The position numbers and the translations under genes were made by a program. A DNA stretch of 64,000 bases, from positions 173,006-237,005 of the forward strand of contig NZ_JAPVRC010000007.1 in the NCBI RefSeq assembly GCF_030345335.1. The letters run 5' to 3'. The number at the start of each line of letters is the position of its first letter. Position 1 is the stretch's first letter. The notes below the pieces were generated by a model, which was not told the DNA's origin, did no database searches, and saw only the letters and a program-made list of their open reading frames with translations. Shown here piece by piece: positions 1 to 9,989 of the stretch. This DNA is from Halobacillus campisalis (GTDB lineage Bacteria > Bacillota > Bacilli > Bacillales > Halobacillaceae).

Positions 1-12
1 GTGTTTTTTGAG

Positions 13-30
13 TTGGCACGATTCTTGCAT
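13..30 (+). promoter_or_regulatory. sigma-54 (SigL) -24/-12 promoter
   Basis: TTGGCACGATTCTTGCAT matches the sigma-54 consensus TGGCAC-N5-TTGC exactly, with GG at 15-16 and GC at 27-28. A transcript would start near base 40, about 30 bases before the cyanophycinase ATG. In Bacillus, SigL promoters need an enhancer-binding activator such as RocR; any activator site would lie left of the window. Confidence 0.85.
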
Positions 31-70
31 ATTCATAATCGAGAGGTAAATAAAGAAGGGAGCAAATTCT

Positions 71-2593
71 ATGAAGGTAAGTAAGCTTATCATGCTTGTG
101 CTAGTGATGGTCGTCATCGTTGGTTCAGGAACATCCAGTCTTGCAGCTAAAGGAAAAGATGATCCCGCTATTAAGGGGAGCCTTGTCATTGCCGGGGGAT
201 CACTTGGGACAAGCAATGTGGAGGTGTATGAAGAGTTCATTGATTTAGCTGGAGGTGACAAGAATGCAAAAATCGGCATTGTACCTGCCGCTTCAGGATC
301 TTTGAAATCCACTGAAAAATTTAAGGAAGATTTGATTTCTTACGGAGTAGAGCAATCCTCGATTGAAATCCTCGAATTATCTTCCCATGATTTCAGTGGA
401 ACAGATGAGAACGAGAGAAAATGGAAGAGTAATGCTCAAAAGAACAAAATGGTAAATAAAATTAAAGATCTCAGCGGAATTTGGTTCGTCGGTGGGGATC
501 AATTGAAAATCACCGACACTCTTCTAAAGAAAAACGGTAAAAAGACAAAAGCTTTGGAAGCGATTTAGGATATTTATGAGGATGGAGCAGTTCTTGGGGG
601 GACAAGTGCCGGAGCCGCCATCATGAGTGATGTCATGATCACTGGTGGAGACAGCCTTGGCGGGTTCAACCAGGAATTCACTTCAGAAGACGTTTCCAAT
701 GCTGACGAGGAGTATGCACCCGTTTATATTGAGGAAGGTCTCGGGTTTTTCCAATGGGGTATTGTCGACCAACACTTTAATGAACGGTCACGCCTGGGCA
801 GACTAGCCGCTACAGCTTTGGAGTATGAGACACAGGGAAATTATGCTTACGGTATTGATGAAGACACAGCGATGGTCGTCCATAACAAGGAACAAACCAT
901 TGATATCATAGGAAAAAGCACCGTCGCAGTCATCGATCCATCTGAAGCTGAAACAAAGGGAAAAGAAATCGACAATCTTGATCTCAGCTTCTTATCCCCC
1001 GGAGATCAAATAAACGCAGACGATAAAACCTTCAACATCAACGAAGACAAGGTTTCTACCACAGGATACGAGTATTTCAACTTTGATCCTCTCCCGGCAA
1101 CTGGAGTACTCACGTCGTATGGTACATTACCAAACTACCTTTCTTATTCACTTGTCGATAACGAAGCCGCAAATGAAGTGAAGAGTTATCTTTACGACAG
1201 TGATGGCGAAGGTTTTCAACTGAACTTTGAGCAGAAAGAAGAGACGGATGGGTTCTGGGGCTATCAGGATGGCCAGAAGGATTCTTATTCACTAGCTCAT
1301 GTGAAAATGGATATTGAACCTATTCAGATTAATTTTGAAGAAAATAACCAGGCCATTACAGATTACAACACCTCCACATTCAGCGTACCTGACATTTCAT
1401 TCAATCCTGAAACCAAAGGCAGCTTAGTCATGGCAGGTGGAGCTTTAGGCAGCTCCAACGAAGAAGTTTACGATGCATTCATTTCAAAAGCTGGTGACGA
1501 TGCCACCATCGGAATTATCCCAGCAGCAAGTTCCAGCTTAAAATCTTCAAATACCTTTAAAGAAGATTTGATCCATTATGGAGTCGATGAAGAGAGCATC
1601 GATATCCTCCCTCTTTCCAATCACGATTTTAGCGGAACAGAAGAAGATGAGAGTGAGTGGTTGAAAAATAGAAATGATCAAGAATTAGCGGAAAAAATAA
1701 AAGAATATGACGGCATCTGGTTTGTCGGAGGCGACCAAACGGATATTACAGCGACACTATTAAACGAGGATGGTACCCAATCGGAAGTTCTGGAAAGCCT
1801 TTGGTCCATTTATGAAAAAGGCGCTGTATTAGGCGGCACAAGTGCCGGGGCTGCCATCATGAGTGACGTGATGATTGCTGGAGGCGGAAGCCACGATACG
1901 TTAGCAAAAGGGTTCACCGATACGTACGACGGCATGTCCCAGCAGGAAGGCGGAGCCTCCTACTTAGAACAAGGATTAGGTTTCTTCCCGCACGGCATCA
2001 TCGACCAGCACTTCGATAACAAAGCACGGTTAGGGCGATTGATTGCCACTACCTCCGCTCACGGTAATGAAGAGGAGTTCTCTTACGGCATCGACGAGGA
2101 TACGGCACTGATTTTCGATAACCAAACAGGAATCCTTGAAGTTGCAGGACGCGCCGGGGTGTCCGTTGTCGACCTGTCAGAAGCTGAGAATTCTGATAAC
2201 GCCCCCTCCTTATATGAGGACATCCAATTATCATGGATCACGTCGGGAGATACGTTGGATCTGAACACAAAGACTTTCACAATCAGTGACGCTAAAGTTT
2301 CGACAAAAGATTATGAGTACTTTGATTATGAAGCCGTCCCGCATTCAGGCGTGCTCACCCCTCACCCGACCTTGGCTAACTTTTTATCTTACAGCCTTCT
2401 GGATAACTATCGCGAAGACGAAGTGAAAAGCTATAGTTTTCATGAAGGAAAAGGATTTGAGTTAACATTTAGTAAAGAAGAAAACACAGAAGGGTTTTGG
2501 GGATATCAAGATGGGAATAAAGATGATTATTCTTTCTTGCATGTGAACATGGATATCCAGCCGGTTGAAGTTGATATTGCGAAACAAAAATAA
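71..2593 (+). pseudogene. Secreted tandem (two-domain) cyanophycinase, interrupted by an amber codon
   Basis: One reading frame of 841 codons, broken only by TAG at 566-568. It starts with a signal peptide (residues 1-26, hydrophobic core then a small-residue cleavage region), so the product should be exported. Two homologous peptidase S51 domains follow, at about residues 33-430 and 446-840. Each has the nucleophile motif GGTSAGA; the first-domain Ser codon is 605-607. Cyanophycinases cut the Arg/Asp storage polymer cyanophycin to Asp-Arg dipeptides. The TAG lies where domain 2 has Trp (LWSIYE), so a single TGG to TAG change explains it. As written, the first piece (71-568) ends before its catalytic Ser. 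Restart at ATG 623 would give 656 residues containing only the intact second domain, without a signal peptide. The ribosome site AAGAAGGGAG fits ATG 71. Confidence 0.85.
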
Positions 2594-2668
2594 TTGATCT
2601 CTTCATCCTCGGTGTTGATGTTCTTTGTGAAAAACTCCGAAGAGCAGTATTGTTAAGAATAGAGGAAG

Positions 2669-2702
2669 GGGGGATGGGAACCACTCGTCGTTTCCATCCC
2701 CC
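2669..2702 (+). terminator. hairpin after the cyanophycinase gene
   Basis: GGGGGATGG pairs with CCATCCCCC across an 16-base loop. The T-run after it is weak, so it may instead be a worn copy of the GC-rich palindromic repeats found elsewhere in the window. Confidence 0.4.
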
Positions 2703-2941
2703 ACCTATTACTTTCTTTCATGATCCAAAGGCAACTTCCCCGCAAAAATAATGAAGTACGCTTTCTCGTAAAAAGGCTTCAGCCTACCAGTCCATTTACT
2801 TACACACAGGAGCGCAGCTGAATATGCTTTCGCTGCAGAAACCTTAATAAGCTTTGAGTCCTCTAGTAATTATCTGCCGCTTCATCATGAGCAACCACCT
2901 GCTCACGATTCAAATCCCGACTTAGCCCCAAAAATACCAGG

Positions 2942-3748
2942 CTACTCAATTTCAAATTCTACAGCCAATTGTGTGGAAAGCTCTGTATTTGCCGCTTCGA
3001 ATGTTTTTATTACCCTATAGGTGCCTGAGCTTACATCAAGTCTTGCTAAATCGATTTCCTGAGTATGCGTTTTGCCTGGTTCTAGCTGATATCCGATCAT
3101 TTCGAAAGACTGGTCTCCCGATATGTTTTCCCATGCTCCGGAACTATACTTTTCTATAGAATAAGGCTTGCCGAAGTTTAAGTGCGTAGGTCCCCAGTTC
3201 TCTACTTGAATTTCCAATGTATCATCTGCTCCTAAAACTTCTCTTTCTGTATACATACGAGCGTTTAACTCTTCAGGCGGTACGTGATAGATGGCTACAT
3301 CGGTATCTAAAATTTCATGATCTTCACTTAAGACTTCTTGACTGTAAGTGTAAACCGCTCCTTCTTTTTCAGGAAGCTGCACCCTCAGCTTTTCACCTTT
3401 TGTAAAGACTTCTTCTTTTACGACCTCAATTTCTTCTAAATCCTTTCCTCTTTCAACGAGTTGGACGCGAATTTTCTCGTTCGGAAAAGACTCGTTAGTA
3501 CCCACTTTTGCACCTGGGTCCACCCTATGATAAGTGGTCGTTAAATGAATTCCTTCAAAAAATTTATTTGTGTATGGTTCATACCCTGCTTTTTCGCTTA
3601 TCCCCTCTGTGGTCCAATCTTTATAATCAGTCATGCCACTCTCAGCGTCAGGCTCCCCGACTTGATTGGGGATATTGTTTGATGCTCCACCGTTTTCTGT
3701 CATCGTGGAACAGCCGGTAATAAGTAGTAATAAGATAATCACCCTCAT
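2942..3748 (-). CDS. Lipoprotein with bacterial Ig-like domain
   Basis: 268 residues. The N-terminus MRVIILLLLITGCSTM has a lipobox (LITGC) for signal peptidase II, so the protein should be anchored on the outer face of the membrane. The C-terminal part (about 150-268) has the alternating pattern and the 'GTYRVIKTFEA...' ending seen in Bacillaceae Ig-like lipoproteins (Big_14 type). In the middle it is rich in charged residues. No catalytic motif is seen. It stands alone between cyanophycinase and fbp, in the opposite direction to the former. Function unknown. Confidence 0.7.
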   Translation of the reverse strand: MRVIILLLLITGCSTMTENGGASNNIPNQVGEPDAESGMTDYKDWTTEGISEKAGYEPYTNKFFEGIHLTTTYHRVDPGAKVGTNESFPNEKIRVQLVERGKDLEEIEVVKEEVFTKGEKLRVQLPEKEGAVYTYSQEVLSEDHEILDTDVAIYHVPPEELNARMYTEREVLGADDTLEIQVENWGPTHLNFGKPYSIEKYSSGAWENISGDQSFEMIGYQLEPGKTHTQEIDLARLDVSSGTYRVIKTFEAANTELSTQLAVEFEIE

Positions 3749-3900
3749 ACCTTATCCCTCCTTATTAAGACTTCTTGAAAAACTTCAACTAAATCAAATA
3801 TTGTATGGCAGCTGCTGAAACACTGCCATTCCCGCTCATCATATAAATGAAAGTAAAAAATCCCCTTCGAACATGCAGCTCCCCAGAATAGAAGATATAT

Positions 3901-3949
3901 GATTTTAAAATTAGTCATTTGCTCTAAAGTTAAAAGAGCAAATGACTAA
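3901..3949 (-). terminator. Rho-independent terminator of fbp
   Basis: A perfect 15-bp stem (3911-3925 with 3935-3949, 9-base loop), followed on the minus strand by TTTTAAAATC. It lies about 50 bases after the fbp stop codon. Confidence 0.75.
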
Positions 3950-3996
3950 TGAGTAAAACAAAATTTAAAAGGTTCTATTATAAGGGTGAATTACCT

Positions 3997-5928
3997 TTAA
4001 TTCATATAGCGATATTCCATCAAGCTATTCAACATATAGACTTCCTGCAGTAGTTCTTCTCCTACATTCGTTTCCAGAACCTTTTTTCTCTCGAGCTCTT
4101 TATCAACCAGTCGTTTCACCGATAATACATCTGTTCCATTAAGCAGGACGTCTTCTTTGGAGTTGAAGTGTTTATGGGCGACTAGCTGCATGCCGTACGA
4201 GTTGTATAACAACGTATAACCAGCTATGCCTGTGGTAGATTGATAGGCTTTAGAGAAGCCTCCATCGATGACGATCATTTTTCCGTTGGCTTTGATTGGA
4301 TTTTCTCCGTCTATTTCTTTGACGGGGGTGTGTCCGTTTATAATGTGTCCTTGTTCAGGGTTAAGGTCGAATTCTGCCAGGATGTTACGGCAGATGTCTT
4401 CTTGTTCCCGTAAGGTGTAATAAGGGTTTTTCTTTTCTTTATGAGATTGTTTATCTTTAATAAAATATCTTTCGAAGGTAGTCATTTCTCTTTTACCAAA
4501 GAGGGAGGAATATTCACCTGTCCATAAATACCAGACCATGTCTGTTGCGAGATCGTCTGTCTGTTCTGGATTAGCAAAAGCGTGACGCAAATAATATTCA
4601 AAAATATCCAGCAGGTCACGGCCACCGTAAGTTTTGTTTTCGATCGTCATTTTTTCCATATTTCCTTTTTCGTCTAAAGGAATACATCCGTGAATCAACA
4701 GGTTTCCGTTATATTTCAAATAAAGGCTGCCTTTTTTCATAAGGAAATTCATATGTCTTGCCAGTTTTTCCGAGTGTTGGATAGAAAACAGCAGCTTGTC
4801 GATGACTTGTTCTTCCTCTTCTAACAGCTGATCCGGTCGCTCTGGATCGACAGTTGCGAAGCATGGGTTATCAAGCGGATATGTGTTTCCGTGAATCGTA
4901 ATTTCGTTGTTATCGTAATCCACTTTCTCAAGCAGTCGTCTCTCAGACATATTAAAGTACGATCGTCTCTTTATGATCGGGCTTTCCAGCTTGAACTGAA
5001 TCATGGCAATGGCTTGGTGAATTTTTGTAATTTGATCTTTTTCCTGCGTCGATTGTTTTTCGTCTGAATCTACTTTTGGCCTAAAGGCTGGATGGTCATC
5101 GTAGTATTTCTCCGCAAGGTTGAGAAGGGGCCTAAGGTTGATTCCATATACGTCTTCAATAATGTCTAAATTATTGTACCTGGCGCAAATACGAAGAATA
5201 TTGGCTAGACAAACCTTTGATCCGGCAAACGCACCGATCCATAGGACATCATGATTTCCCCACTGGATATCTACAGATGGATAATTGATGAGAGTTTCCA
5301 TAATTTTATCAGGTTCTGGTCCACGATCATAAATATCACCGACAACGTGAAGATGGTCGACTACCAATTTCTGCGTCGTATAAGAAAGCCCGATGATGAG
5401 CTTGTCAGCTTGTCCAAGCGAAATAATCTGCTGGACAATTTTTGAATAATACGATTCTTTATTGATGAAATCATTCGTTTTGTACAGCAGTTCTTCTATA
5501 ATGTACACAAACTGCTCGGGCAGCGCTTTCCTTAATTTCGAACGAGTATATTTGGAGGAGGCATACGAGATGAGCTTTATCATCCGTTCGATGATTTGTG
5601 AGTACCATTCGTTCAATTCTTTCGTATTGTCAAAACCGTTCTTTATCAGCTTGATTTTTTCTTCAGGATAATAGACTAATGTCGCAAATTCATCAATTTC
5701 CTTATCGGATATTTCATCCTTAAAAAGGTCGGTTATTTTCTCTTTTACTCTCCCTGAACCATTTCTAAGTACATGTTGAAACGCTTGATACTCTCCGTGC
5801 AAGTCGCTGACAAAATGCTCTGTCCCTTTTGGCAGATTAAGAATGGCTTTTAGATTAATAATTTCAGTGACTACTTTTTCTTCCGTATCATATGTTTTAG
5901 CCAGTAAATCTAAGTATTTTGAGTTCAT
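3997..5928 (-). CDS. fbp: Fructose-1,6-bisphosphatase class III
   Basis: 643 residues, the usual length of the class III (Firmicute) enzyme, which hydrolyses fructose-1,6-bisphosphate to fructose-6-phosphate in gluconeogenesis. The calcineurin-like metallophosphatase motifs are visible: SDLHGE near residue 43, [10 protein letters not shown] near 196, WGNHD near 223, and [14 protein letters not shown] with VIDGGFS towards the C-terminus. GGGGATA ahead of ATG 5928 is a usable ribosome site. It is monocistronic, with a strong terminator. Confidence 0.95.
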   Translation of the reverse strand: MNSKYLDLLAKTYDTEEKVVTEIINLKAILNLPKGTEHFVSDLHGEYQAFQHVLRNGSGRVKEKITDLFKDEISDKEIDEFATLVYYPEEKIKLIKNGFDNTKELNEWYSQIIERMIKLISYASSKYTRSKLRKALPEQFVYIIEELLYKTNDFINKESYYSKIVQQIISLGQADKLIIGLSYTTQKLVVDHLHVVGDIYDRGPEPDKIMETLINYPSVDIQWGNHDVLWIGAFAGSKVCLANILRICARYNNLDIIEDVYGINLRPLLNLAEKYYDDHPAFRPKVDSDEKQSTQEKDQITKIHQAIAMIQFKLESPIIKRRSYFNMSERRLLEKVDYDNNEITIHGNTYPLDNPCFATVDPERPDQLLEEEEQVIDKLLFSIQHSEKLARHMNFLMKKGSLYLKYNGNLLIHGCIPLDEKGNMEKMTIENKTYGGRDLLDIFEYYLRHAFANPEQTDDLATDMVWYLWTGEYSSLFGKREMTTFERYFIKDKQSHKEKKNPYYTLREQEDICRNILAEFDLNPEQGHIINGHTPVKEIDGENPIKANGKMIVIDGGFSKAYQSTTGIAGYTLLYNSYGMQLVAHKHFNSKEDVLLNGTDVLSVKRLVDKELERKKVLETNVGEELLQEVYMLNSLMEYRYMN

Positions 5929-6030
5929 TTATGTATCCCCTTTCTAAATTGATTACTGTTAACTCTTTTCACTTCTTATTTTACAGGAGAAATATTAATT
6001 TGAACCCTAATGGTTAAATTAATTCGCAAA

Positions 6031-6064
6031 AACCGCTGAAAAATGTACAAACACTTCAGCGGTT
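6031..6064 (-). terminator. hairpin with minus-strand T-run
   Basis: AACCGCTGAA (6031-6040) pairs with TTCAGCGGTT (6055-6064); on the minus strand it is followed by TTTTTGCG. It insulates fbp from anything reading in from the right. Confidence 0.6.
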
Positions 6065-6157
6065 GCTTTTAATCTATCAGCTCCGTTACATTTCCTTGTT
6101 GTTTTGTGATAAGTTATATCGAGATATTTCGATGTTTTCCGTTACTAATAATGGTGC

Positions 6158-6489
6158 TTGAAGGTCCGGGAAATCACTCGCTTTCCTTGGGCGTACGGTG
6201 AGCTTCCTCGGGCTAACGCCCTGTGGGATCTCACCATGTACTGTTCTCCCATCTCTTACACGTAAATTACTCTAGAGCCATAAATCAGTTCATAAATCTT
6301 ATGGGGGGACGATCCAGCTCCAGCGCTTAGCGGCTATTGAGACTTCCTTCACTTCTGGACGATAAGTCAACAACGAATCTCTCCGTTCTTCGTGTTTCCT
6401 TTATCTCCGACAGCTCAGTCCAGTCCATACGCCGCTGACCAAAGCGCTTCCGCTTTTACAAAAGGAGTCTTGCAATTTCCCGGACCTTC
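6158..6489. repeat. Long imperfect palindromic repeat (copy A), split by a second repeat
   Basis: The ends form a perfect 15-bp inverted repeat, GAAGGTCCGGGAAAT (6158-6172) with ATTTCCCGGACCTTC (6475-6489). The left half carries the family core (CTCGCTTTCC, then CTTCCTCGGGCTAACGCCCTGTGGGATCTCACC). The right half is reduced to GGAGTCTTGCA. Between them lies an unrelated insertion at about 6300-6460. Confidence 0.75.
6308..6460. repeat. Second intergenic repeat nested inside copy A
   Basis: This block begins GATCCAGCTCCAGCGCTTAG and ends AAAGCGCTTCCGCTTTT. I recognise the pattern as a common intergenic element of Bacillus relatives (from memory, unnamed). It interrupts the older palindrome. 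No ORF of note. Confidence 0.55.
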
Positions 6490-6601
6490 TTGCTCTTATG
6501 AGGATAACGGAAACATCTGTGACCACGCTTCCCGTAGTAAACTGGAACTGTGCAGAATGGAACTTTTTCTGTATCACTTATGAAAGGCTTCCTCTGATGC
6601 C

Positions 6602-6771
6602 CGAGGGTTCGTTCATTTCATATCGCATGGGGTGGATTGGAAACGACGAGACTCCCGCGGGAGATGGTCCTAGGCGAGATCCCACAGGGCGAAGCCCGAG
6701 AAAGCTTGCCAGGTCCCCCGCAGGAAAGCGAGTTGTTTCCCATCCACCCCTGCTCTTCATAAGCTAACGAA
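6602..6771. repeat. Long palindromic repeat, copy B
   Basis: Core arms GGGGTGGATTGGAAAC (from 6629) and GTTTCCCATCCACCCC (to 6750), with the outer arms GGGTTCGTT and AACGAACC. Between the arms are two sub-hairpins with the shared words GAGACTCCCGCGGGA, GAGATCCCACAGGGCGAAGCCC and GGAAAGCGAG. It has no significant coding ORF. Confidence 0.8.
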
Positions 6772-6818
6772 CCATTGGTCCAGAAATGGGTCAAACAGAA
6801 CTCACCTATGAAAATGAT

Positions 6819-7184
6819 TTATAAAATGGAGTATTCGACGTCGTCTCTCTCTTTTCCTACCGTCTCCATATAATTGCTGCCCCACTCATACATGGATTCT
6901 AAAATAGGAATTAATGTTTCACCGTGTTCCGTGAGCGAGTATTCAACTTTTGGCGGTACAACTGGATAAACTTCGCGGTGAATGAGCCTGTCCTCTTCCA
7001 GTTCTCTGAGCTGTTTTGTGAGGATTTTTTGTGTAATGTCAGGAAGCAGACGTTGTAATTCTCCAAATCGCTTTGTGCCTTCTTTTCCTAAATGCCAGAG
7101 GATGATCATCTTCCATTTGCCTCCGATTAGAGACAATGTGAGTTCTTTTTCACAATTGAATTGCTGCACTGGTTGTCTAGTCAA
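6819..7184 (-). CDS. HxlR-family winged-helix regulator
   Basis: 121 residues from TTG 7184, chosen because GGGAGAG lies just upstream; the ATGs at 7223 and 7199 have no ribosome site. The HxlR/YodB pattern is clear: a Cys near the N-terminus ([18 protein letters not shown]), helix-turn-helix ([29 protein letters not shown]) and the wing ([15 protein letters not shown]). Members such as YodB and HypR sense electrophiles or oxidants through the N-terminal Cys. It is divergent from the neighbouring alcohol dehydrogenase, its likely target. Confidence 0.85.
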   Translation of the reverse strand: MTRQPVQQFNCEKELTLSLIGGKWKMIILWHLGKEGTKRFGELQRLLPDITQKILTKQLRELEEDRLIHREVYPVVPPKVEYSLTEHGETLIPILESMYEWGSNYMETVGKERDDVEYSIL

Positions 7185-7224
7185 TCGTCTCTCTCCCATC
7201 GTATATCTATTGCACGGTATCATT

Positions 7225-7290
7225 ATGGATACTAGGTGTTTTAAAAGTGCGTACTATTATTATACTACTAGAGCTTATACAATGGATACT
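7225..7290. promoter_or_regulatory. Intergenic control region with direct repeat ATGGATACT
   Basis: ATGGATACT occurs at 7225-7233 and 7282-7290 between the HxlR gene and the dehydrogenase. These are candidate regulator sites; they are not a recognised consensus. Confidence 0.3.
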
Positions 7291-7328
7291 GTGACAAATC
7301 ATCATACAACAAGGAGGCTATTATTACT

Positions 7329-8501
7329 ATGAGTCGTTTTACGATCCCACGTGATATTTATTTCGAAGAGAACGCCCTGGAAGTACTAAGGGAATTTGAA
7401 GGAAAAAAAGCCTCATTAATCATTGGGGGAGGTTCCGTTAAACGAAACGGAAACCTTGAGAAAATTCAAGAACATTTGGCAGCAGCCAATATAGAAACAG
7501 AAGTGTTAGAAGGTTTCAATACAGAACCAACATTTGAAATGGTAAAACAAGGTGCAAAAGATCTTGAATCGTTCCAGCCGGATTGGATTATCGGCATCGG
7601 AGGCGGATCCGCGATGGATTCCGCTAAAGCGATCTGGCTCTTTTATGAAAACCCGGACCTTTCTTTTGAAGACGCCATTAAGCCTTTTGAGCTTCCACGT
7701 CTTCGTACAAAAGCGAAATTTGCCGGTATTCCTACTACAAGTGGAAGTGGATCTGAAGTTTCCAACCTTTCCGTAGTAGCCGACGAAACAACAAATGTTA
7801 AATATCCATTGGCAGACTTTGAACTGACGCCGGATGTCGCAATTATTGATCCAGTCATGATCGAAGAACTGCCTAAACACATCGCTGCTTATACAGGCAT
7901 GGACGCATTCACGCACTCCATCGAATCTTATGTAGCTAAACCAAGAACCCTGTATACGGATATTCTTGCGCTTGGCAGTGCAGAAGTAATCAAAGATAAC
8001 CTGCTTGCTTCCTATCAAGGCGATCAAGAAGCAGCTAAGCAGATGCACAGCATTCAAGCTATGGCTGGTATGGCATTTGCGAACGCAGTACTAGGTAACG
8101 TGCACAGCCTGGCCCACAAAAGCGGCCCGACATTCGGCATTCCACATGGTTATGCCAATGCCATCTTCCTGCCGTACGTGATTCAATTCAACCGTGCTGT
8201 AGTTGAAGATCGTTTTGCTGAAATTGCGCGCCGTATCGGACTTGAAGGAAAAACAGATGCTGAATTGACAGATTCACTTGTTGAGTATATCTATCAATTA
8301 AACAAAGACCTTGGTCTTGCCACCACACTCCAGGACTTTGGCGTATCTGAAGAAGATTTCAACAAACACCTTGATACGATGGCAAAAAATGCAATGGAAG
8401 ATCCATGCACAGGTACAAACCCGCGTGAAACTTCCGAAGAACAAATGAAAGAGCTTTATAAAGCTTCATTCTACGGACAAGAAGCTTTAGTAAAAGCATA
8501 A
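7329..8501 (+). CDS. Iron-containing alcohol dehydrogenase
   Basis: 390 residues of the group III (Fe-dependent) ADH family, an NAD(P)H-linked alcohol/aldehyde oxidoreductase of the cytoplasm. Visible: the nucleotide-binding GIGGGSAMDSAKA (near 95), PTTSGSGSE (near 138), and the metal ligands in TGMDAFTHSIE, GNVHSLAHKSG and FGIPHGYANA. AACAAGGAGG precedes ATG 7329. Its HxlR partner suggests induction by aldehydes or other electrophiles, an inference. The exact substrate cannot be read. Confidence 0.92.
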   Translation: MSRFTIPRDIYFEENALEVLREFEGKKASLIIGGGSVKRNGNLEKIQEHLAAANIETEVLEGFNTEPTFEMVKQGAKDLESFQPDWIIGIGGGSAMDSAKAIWLFYENPDLSFEDAIKPFELPRLRTKAKFAGIPTTSGSGSEVSNLSVVADETTNVKYPLADFELTPDVAIIDPVMIEELPKHIAAYTGMDAFTHSIESYVAKPRTLYTDILALGSAEVIKDNLLASYQGDQEAAKQMHSIQAMAGMAFANAVLGNVHSLAHKSGPTFGIPHGYANAIFLPYVIQFNRAVVEDRFAEIARRIGLEGKTDAELTDSLVEYIYQLNKDLGLATTLQDFGVSEEDFNKHLDTMAKNAMEDPCTGTNPRETSEEQMKELYKASFYGQEALVKA

Positions 8502-8511
8502 TGATGGATAA

Positions 8512-8551
8512 AAAGACGGAGCTTAGGGATATTCCTTAAGCTCCGTTTTTA
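8512..8551 (+). terminator. Rho-independent terminator
   Basis: ACGGAGCTTA pairs with TAAGCTCCGT, then TTTTTAT, just after the dehydrogenase stop. Confidence 0.9.
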
Positions 8552-8851
8552 TTTATCGAGGAGTTATAATTTGATAGATTTTCAGTAAGCGTTAAATTCA
8601 GTGTTGATATTTATACAAGCTCCCTACTCTGAATACTTAGTTTCAAGATGTTCGGACTGATTCCAAATGGAGTAAGAACTGGACGTAAAGAGGCTATCAC
8701 GCGGGGTTGACTTATCCTTCGATACCGGTGGTGGGCATTCATTTCACTTAAATGATTTCTACTTATCCCCCACCTAATTTTTGTTATTCAACGTTAGCTT
8801 TATAATATTCACCATAATGGTGGTTAAAACAACAATCGAAAAACCAGCACC
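8552..8851. other. Intergenic stretch without recognisable gene
   Basis: No convincing ORF or structured element. GAATACTTAGTTTCAAGATG near 8631-8650 resembles the short repeat that is common after 42 kb. Confidence 0.4.
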
Positions 8852-8998
8852 TTACATTAAAATAAAATAATTAGAGTCATCAGCAGCATTGCTTGCTAGC
8901 AATATTATAGGAATTAAGGTTATTATCGGCCAAATGAATCCATGCCCTAGAGGTAATTCCTTTTTCCTTTTCTTGGAGGTGATATTACTTGCTTTGGC
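8852..8998 (-). CDS. Small membrane protein
   Basis: 48 residues from ATG 8998, chosen because GGGGAGGAG lies 5 bases upstream; an ATG 36 bases earlier has no near ribosome site. Basic N-terminus (SKKRKKE) then one hydrophobic segment. The upstream neighbour ends 45 bases away, so the two are probably co-transcribed. Unknown function. Confidence 0.5.
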   Translation of the reverse strand, partial: AKASNITSKKRKKELPLGHGFIWPIITLIPIILLASNAADDSNYFILM

Positions 8999-9043
8999 CA
9001 TCCAGACTCCTCCCCATAAACGTTTATCGCTCATTAAAATCTT

Positions 9044-9184
9044 CTATTTCTCCCTTTCAAGCAGTTCATCTAATTTTTGTTCCATTCGATGTAATTGTTT
9101 ATTTTTATTCTTGTCCCTCTTTACATAAGAGACAATCCCTATTACTACAGCCACAATAATAATGAAGAAAAACAATTGAAACAT
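9044..9184 (-). CDS. Small membrane protein with coiled-coil tail
   Basis: 46 residues from ATG 9184, behind AGGAGATATA. One N-terminal membrane segment (MFQLFFFIIIVAVVIGIVSYV) then a charged amphipathic tail (LHRMEQKLDELLEREK) that could form a short coiled coil in the cytoplasm. Function unknown. Confidence 0.65.
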   Translation of the reverse strand: MFQLFFFIIIVAVVIGIVSYVKRDKNKNKQLHRMEQKLDELLEREK

Positions 9185-9268
9185 TATATCTCCTACATGA
9201 AAGCTGTCTGTCGTTAATAATAAGAACATGTAGACCCCTCCGTTACAGACGTGCAACATACTGCACGA

Positions 9269-9715
9269 TTAAATGAATTTTTCTGTTATCTCTTTTATTC
9301 CATTCAAATGGCTAATCAATGAGATTCCTGCAAAACAAATGGTTGAAAAACTTAGCAGCAGAACTTTTTTCAGTGATTTCCCTTTAAGGTAATCCACTCC
9401 TACCCAATAGATCGCTACAATTATAGAAGCAAAGAACATGTGATAGTGCATCTTCTGGGATGCGATTTCATCTACTAACCATCTCATTTTCCACTCGTCA
9501 TCTTGTGTAGGGGTATAGGTGATTCTTTCTTCTTCGATTCCCAATGCGTTATGTGGCTGAACGGTCACCGCATCATCCTTTTTCTCAACTACGTCGTAAC
9601 CGAGCGGTGAATATTCGAGTGGATAAGCCAGGACGTAGGACAATGCGAGTGCAACCATCAGAAATGCAGTGTAAAGAAGGCCACGTCTGATTTTATTCAG
9701 TGTCTGTTCAGTCAT
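9269..9715 (-). CDS. Membrane protein, three predicted transmembrane segments
   Basis: 148 residues from the second ATG (9715), 6 bases after GGAGG; the preceding ATG at 9718 is only 3 bases from it. Membrane segments near 15-32, 96-112 and 122-140, with an extracytoplasmic loop of about 60 residues between the first two. I do not recognise the family. It lies 84 bases from the next small minus-strand gene. Confidence 0.65.
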   Translation of the reverse strand: MTEQTLNKIRRGLLYTAFLMVALALSYVLAYPLEYSPLGYDVVEKKDDAVTVQPHNALGIEEERITYTPTQDDEWKMRWLVDEIASQKMHYHMFFASIIVAIYWVGVDYLKGKSLKKVLLLSFSTICFAGISLISHLNGIKEITEKFI

Positions 9716-9749
9716 CATTAACCTCCAATAAAGCTCTGCCTTTTATTAT

Positions 9750-9851
9750 CTAATCATCGTCATTGTCTTCATATCCAAAACCAGATTTACCCCAGTAGTA
9801 GAGAAACGCTGCTGGTGCGGCAATCATTAAGATCCCGATGATCAAATTCAT
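9750..9851 (-). CDS. 33-residue membrane peptide
   Basis: Begins MNLIIGILMIAAPAAFLYYW and ends with an acidic tail, EDNDDD. GGAGGAG stands 4 bases ahead of the ATG. A single membrane helix. Probably co-transcribed with the 9269 gene. Confidence 0.55.
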   Translation of the reverse strand: MNLIIGILMIAAPAAFLYYWGKSGFGYEDNDDD

Positions 9852-9989
9852 TGAACTCCTCCTTAGTTTTTGTGAGCTTACTTTCTATACGAATGAGGAA
9901 GCATTGAGTTTCACTCGCCCTGGCTTCCTTCATATCTCGAAATGAGGGAATACGGTGAAATGAAGTCTACACAACAAAAAAATCCCGCC

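Noticed and set aside
6158..6771. Open frames of 60-89 codons within repeat copies A and B
   Set aside because: They follow the palindrome on both strands and lack start signals.
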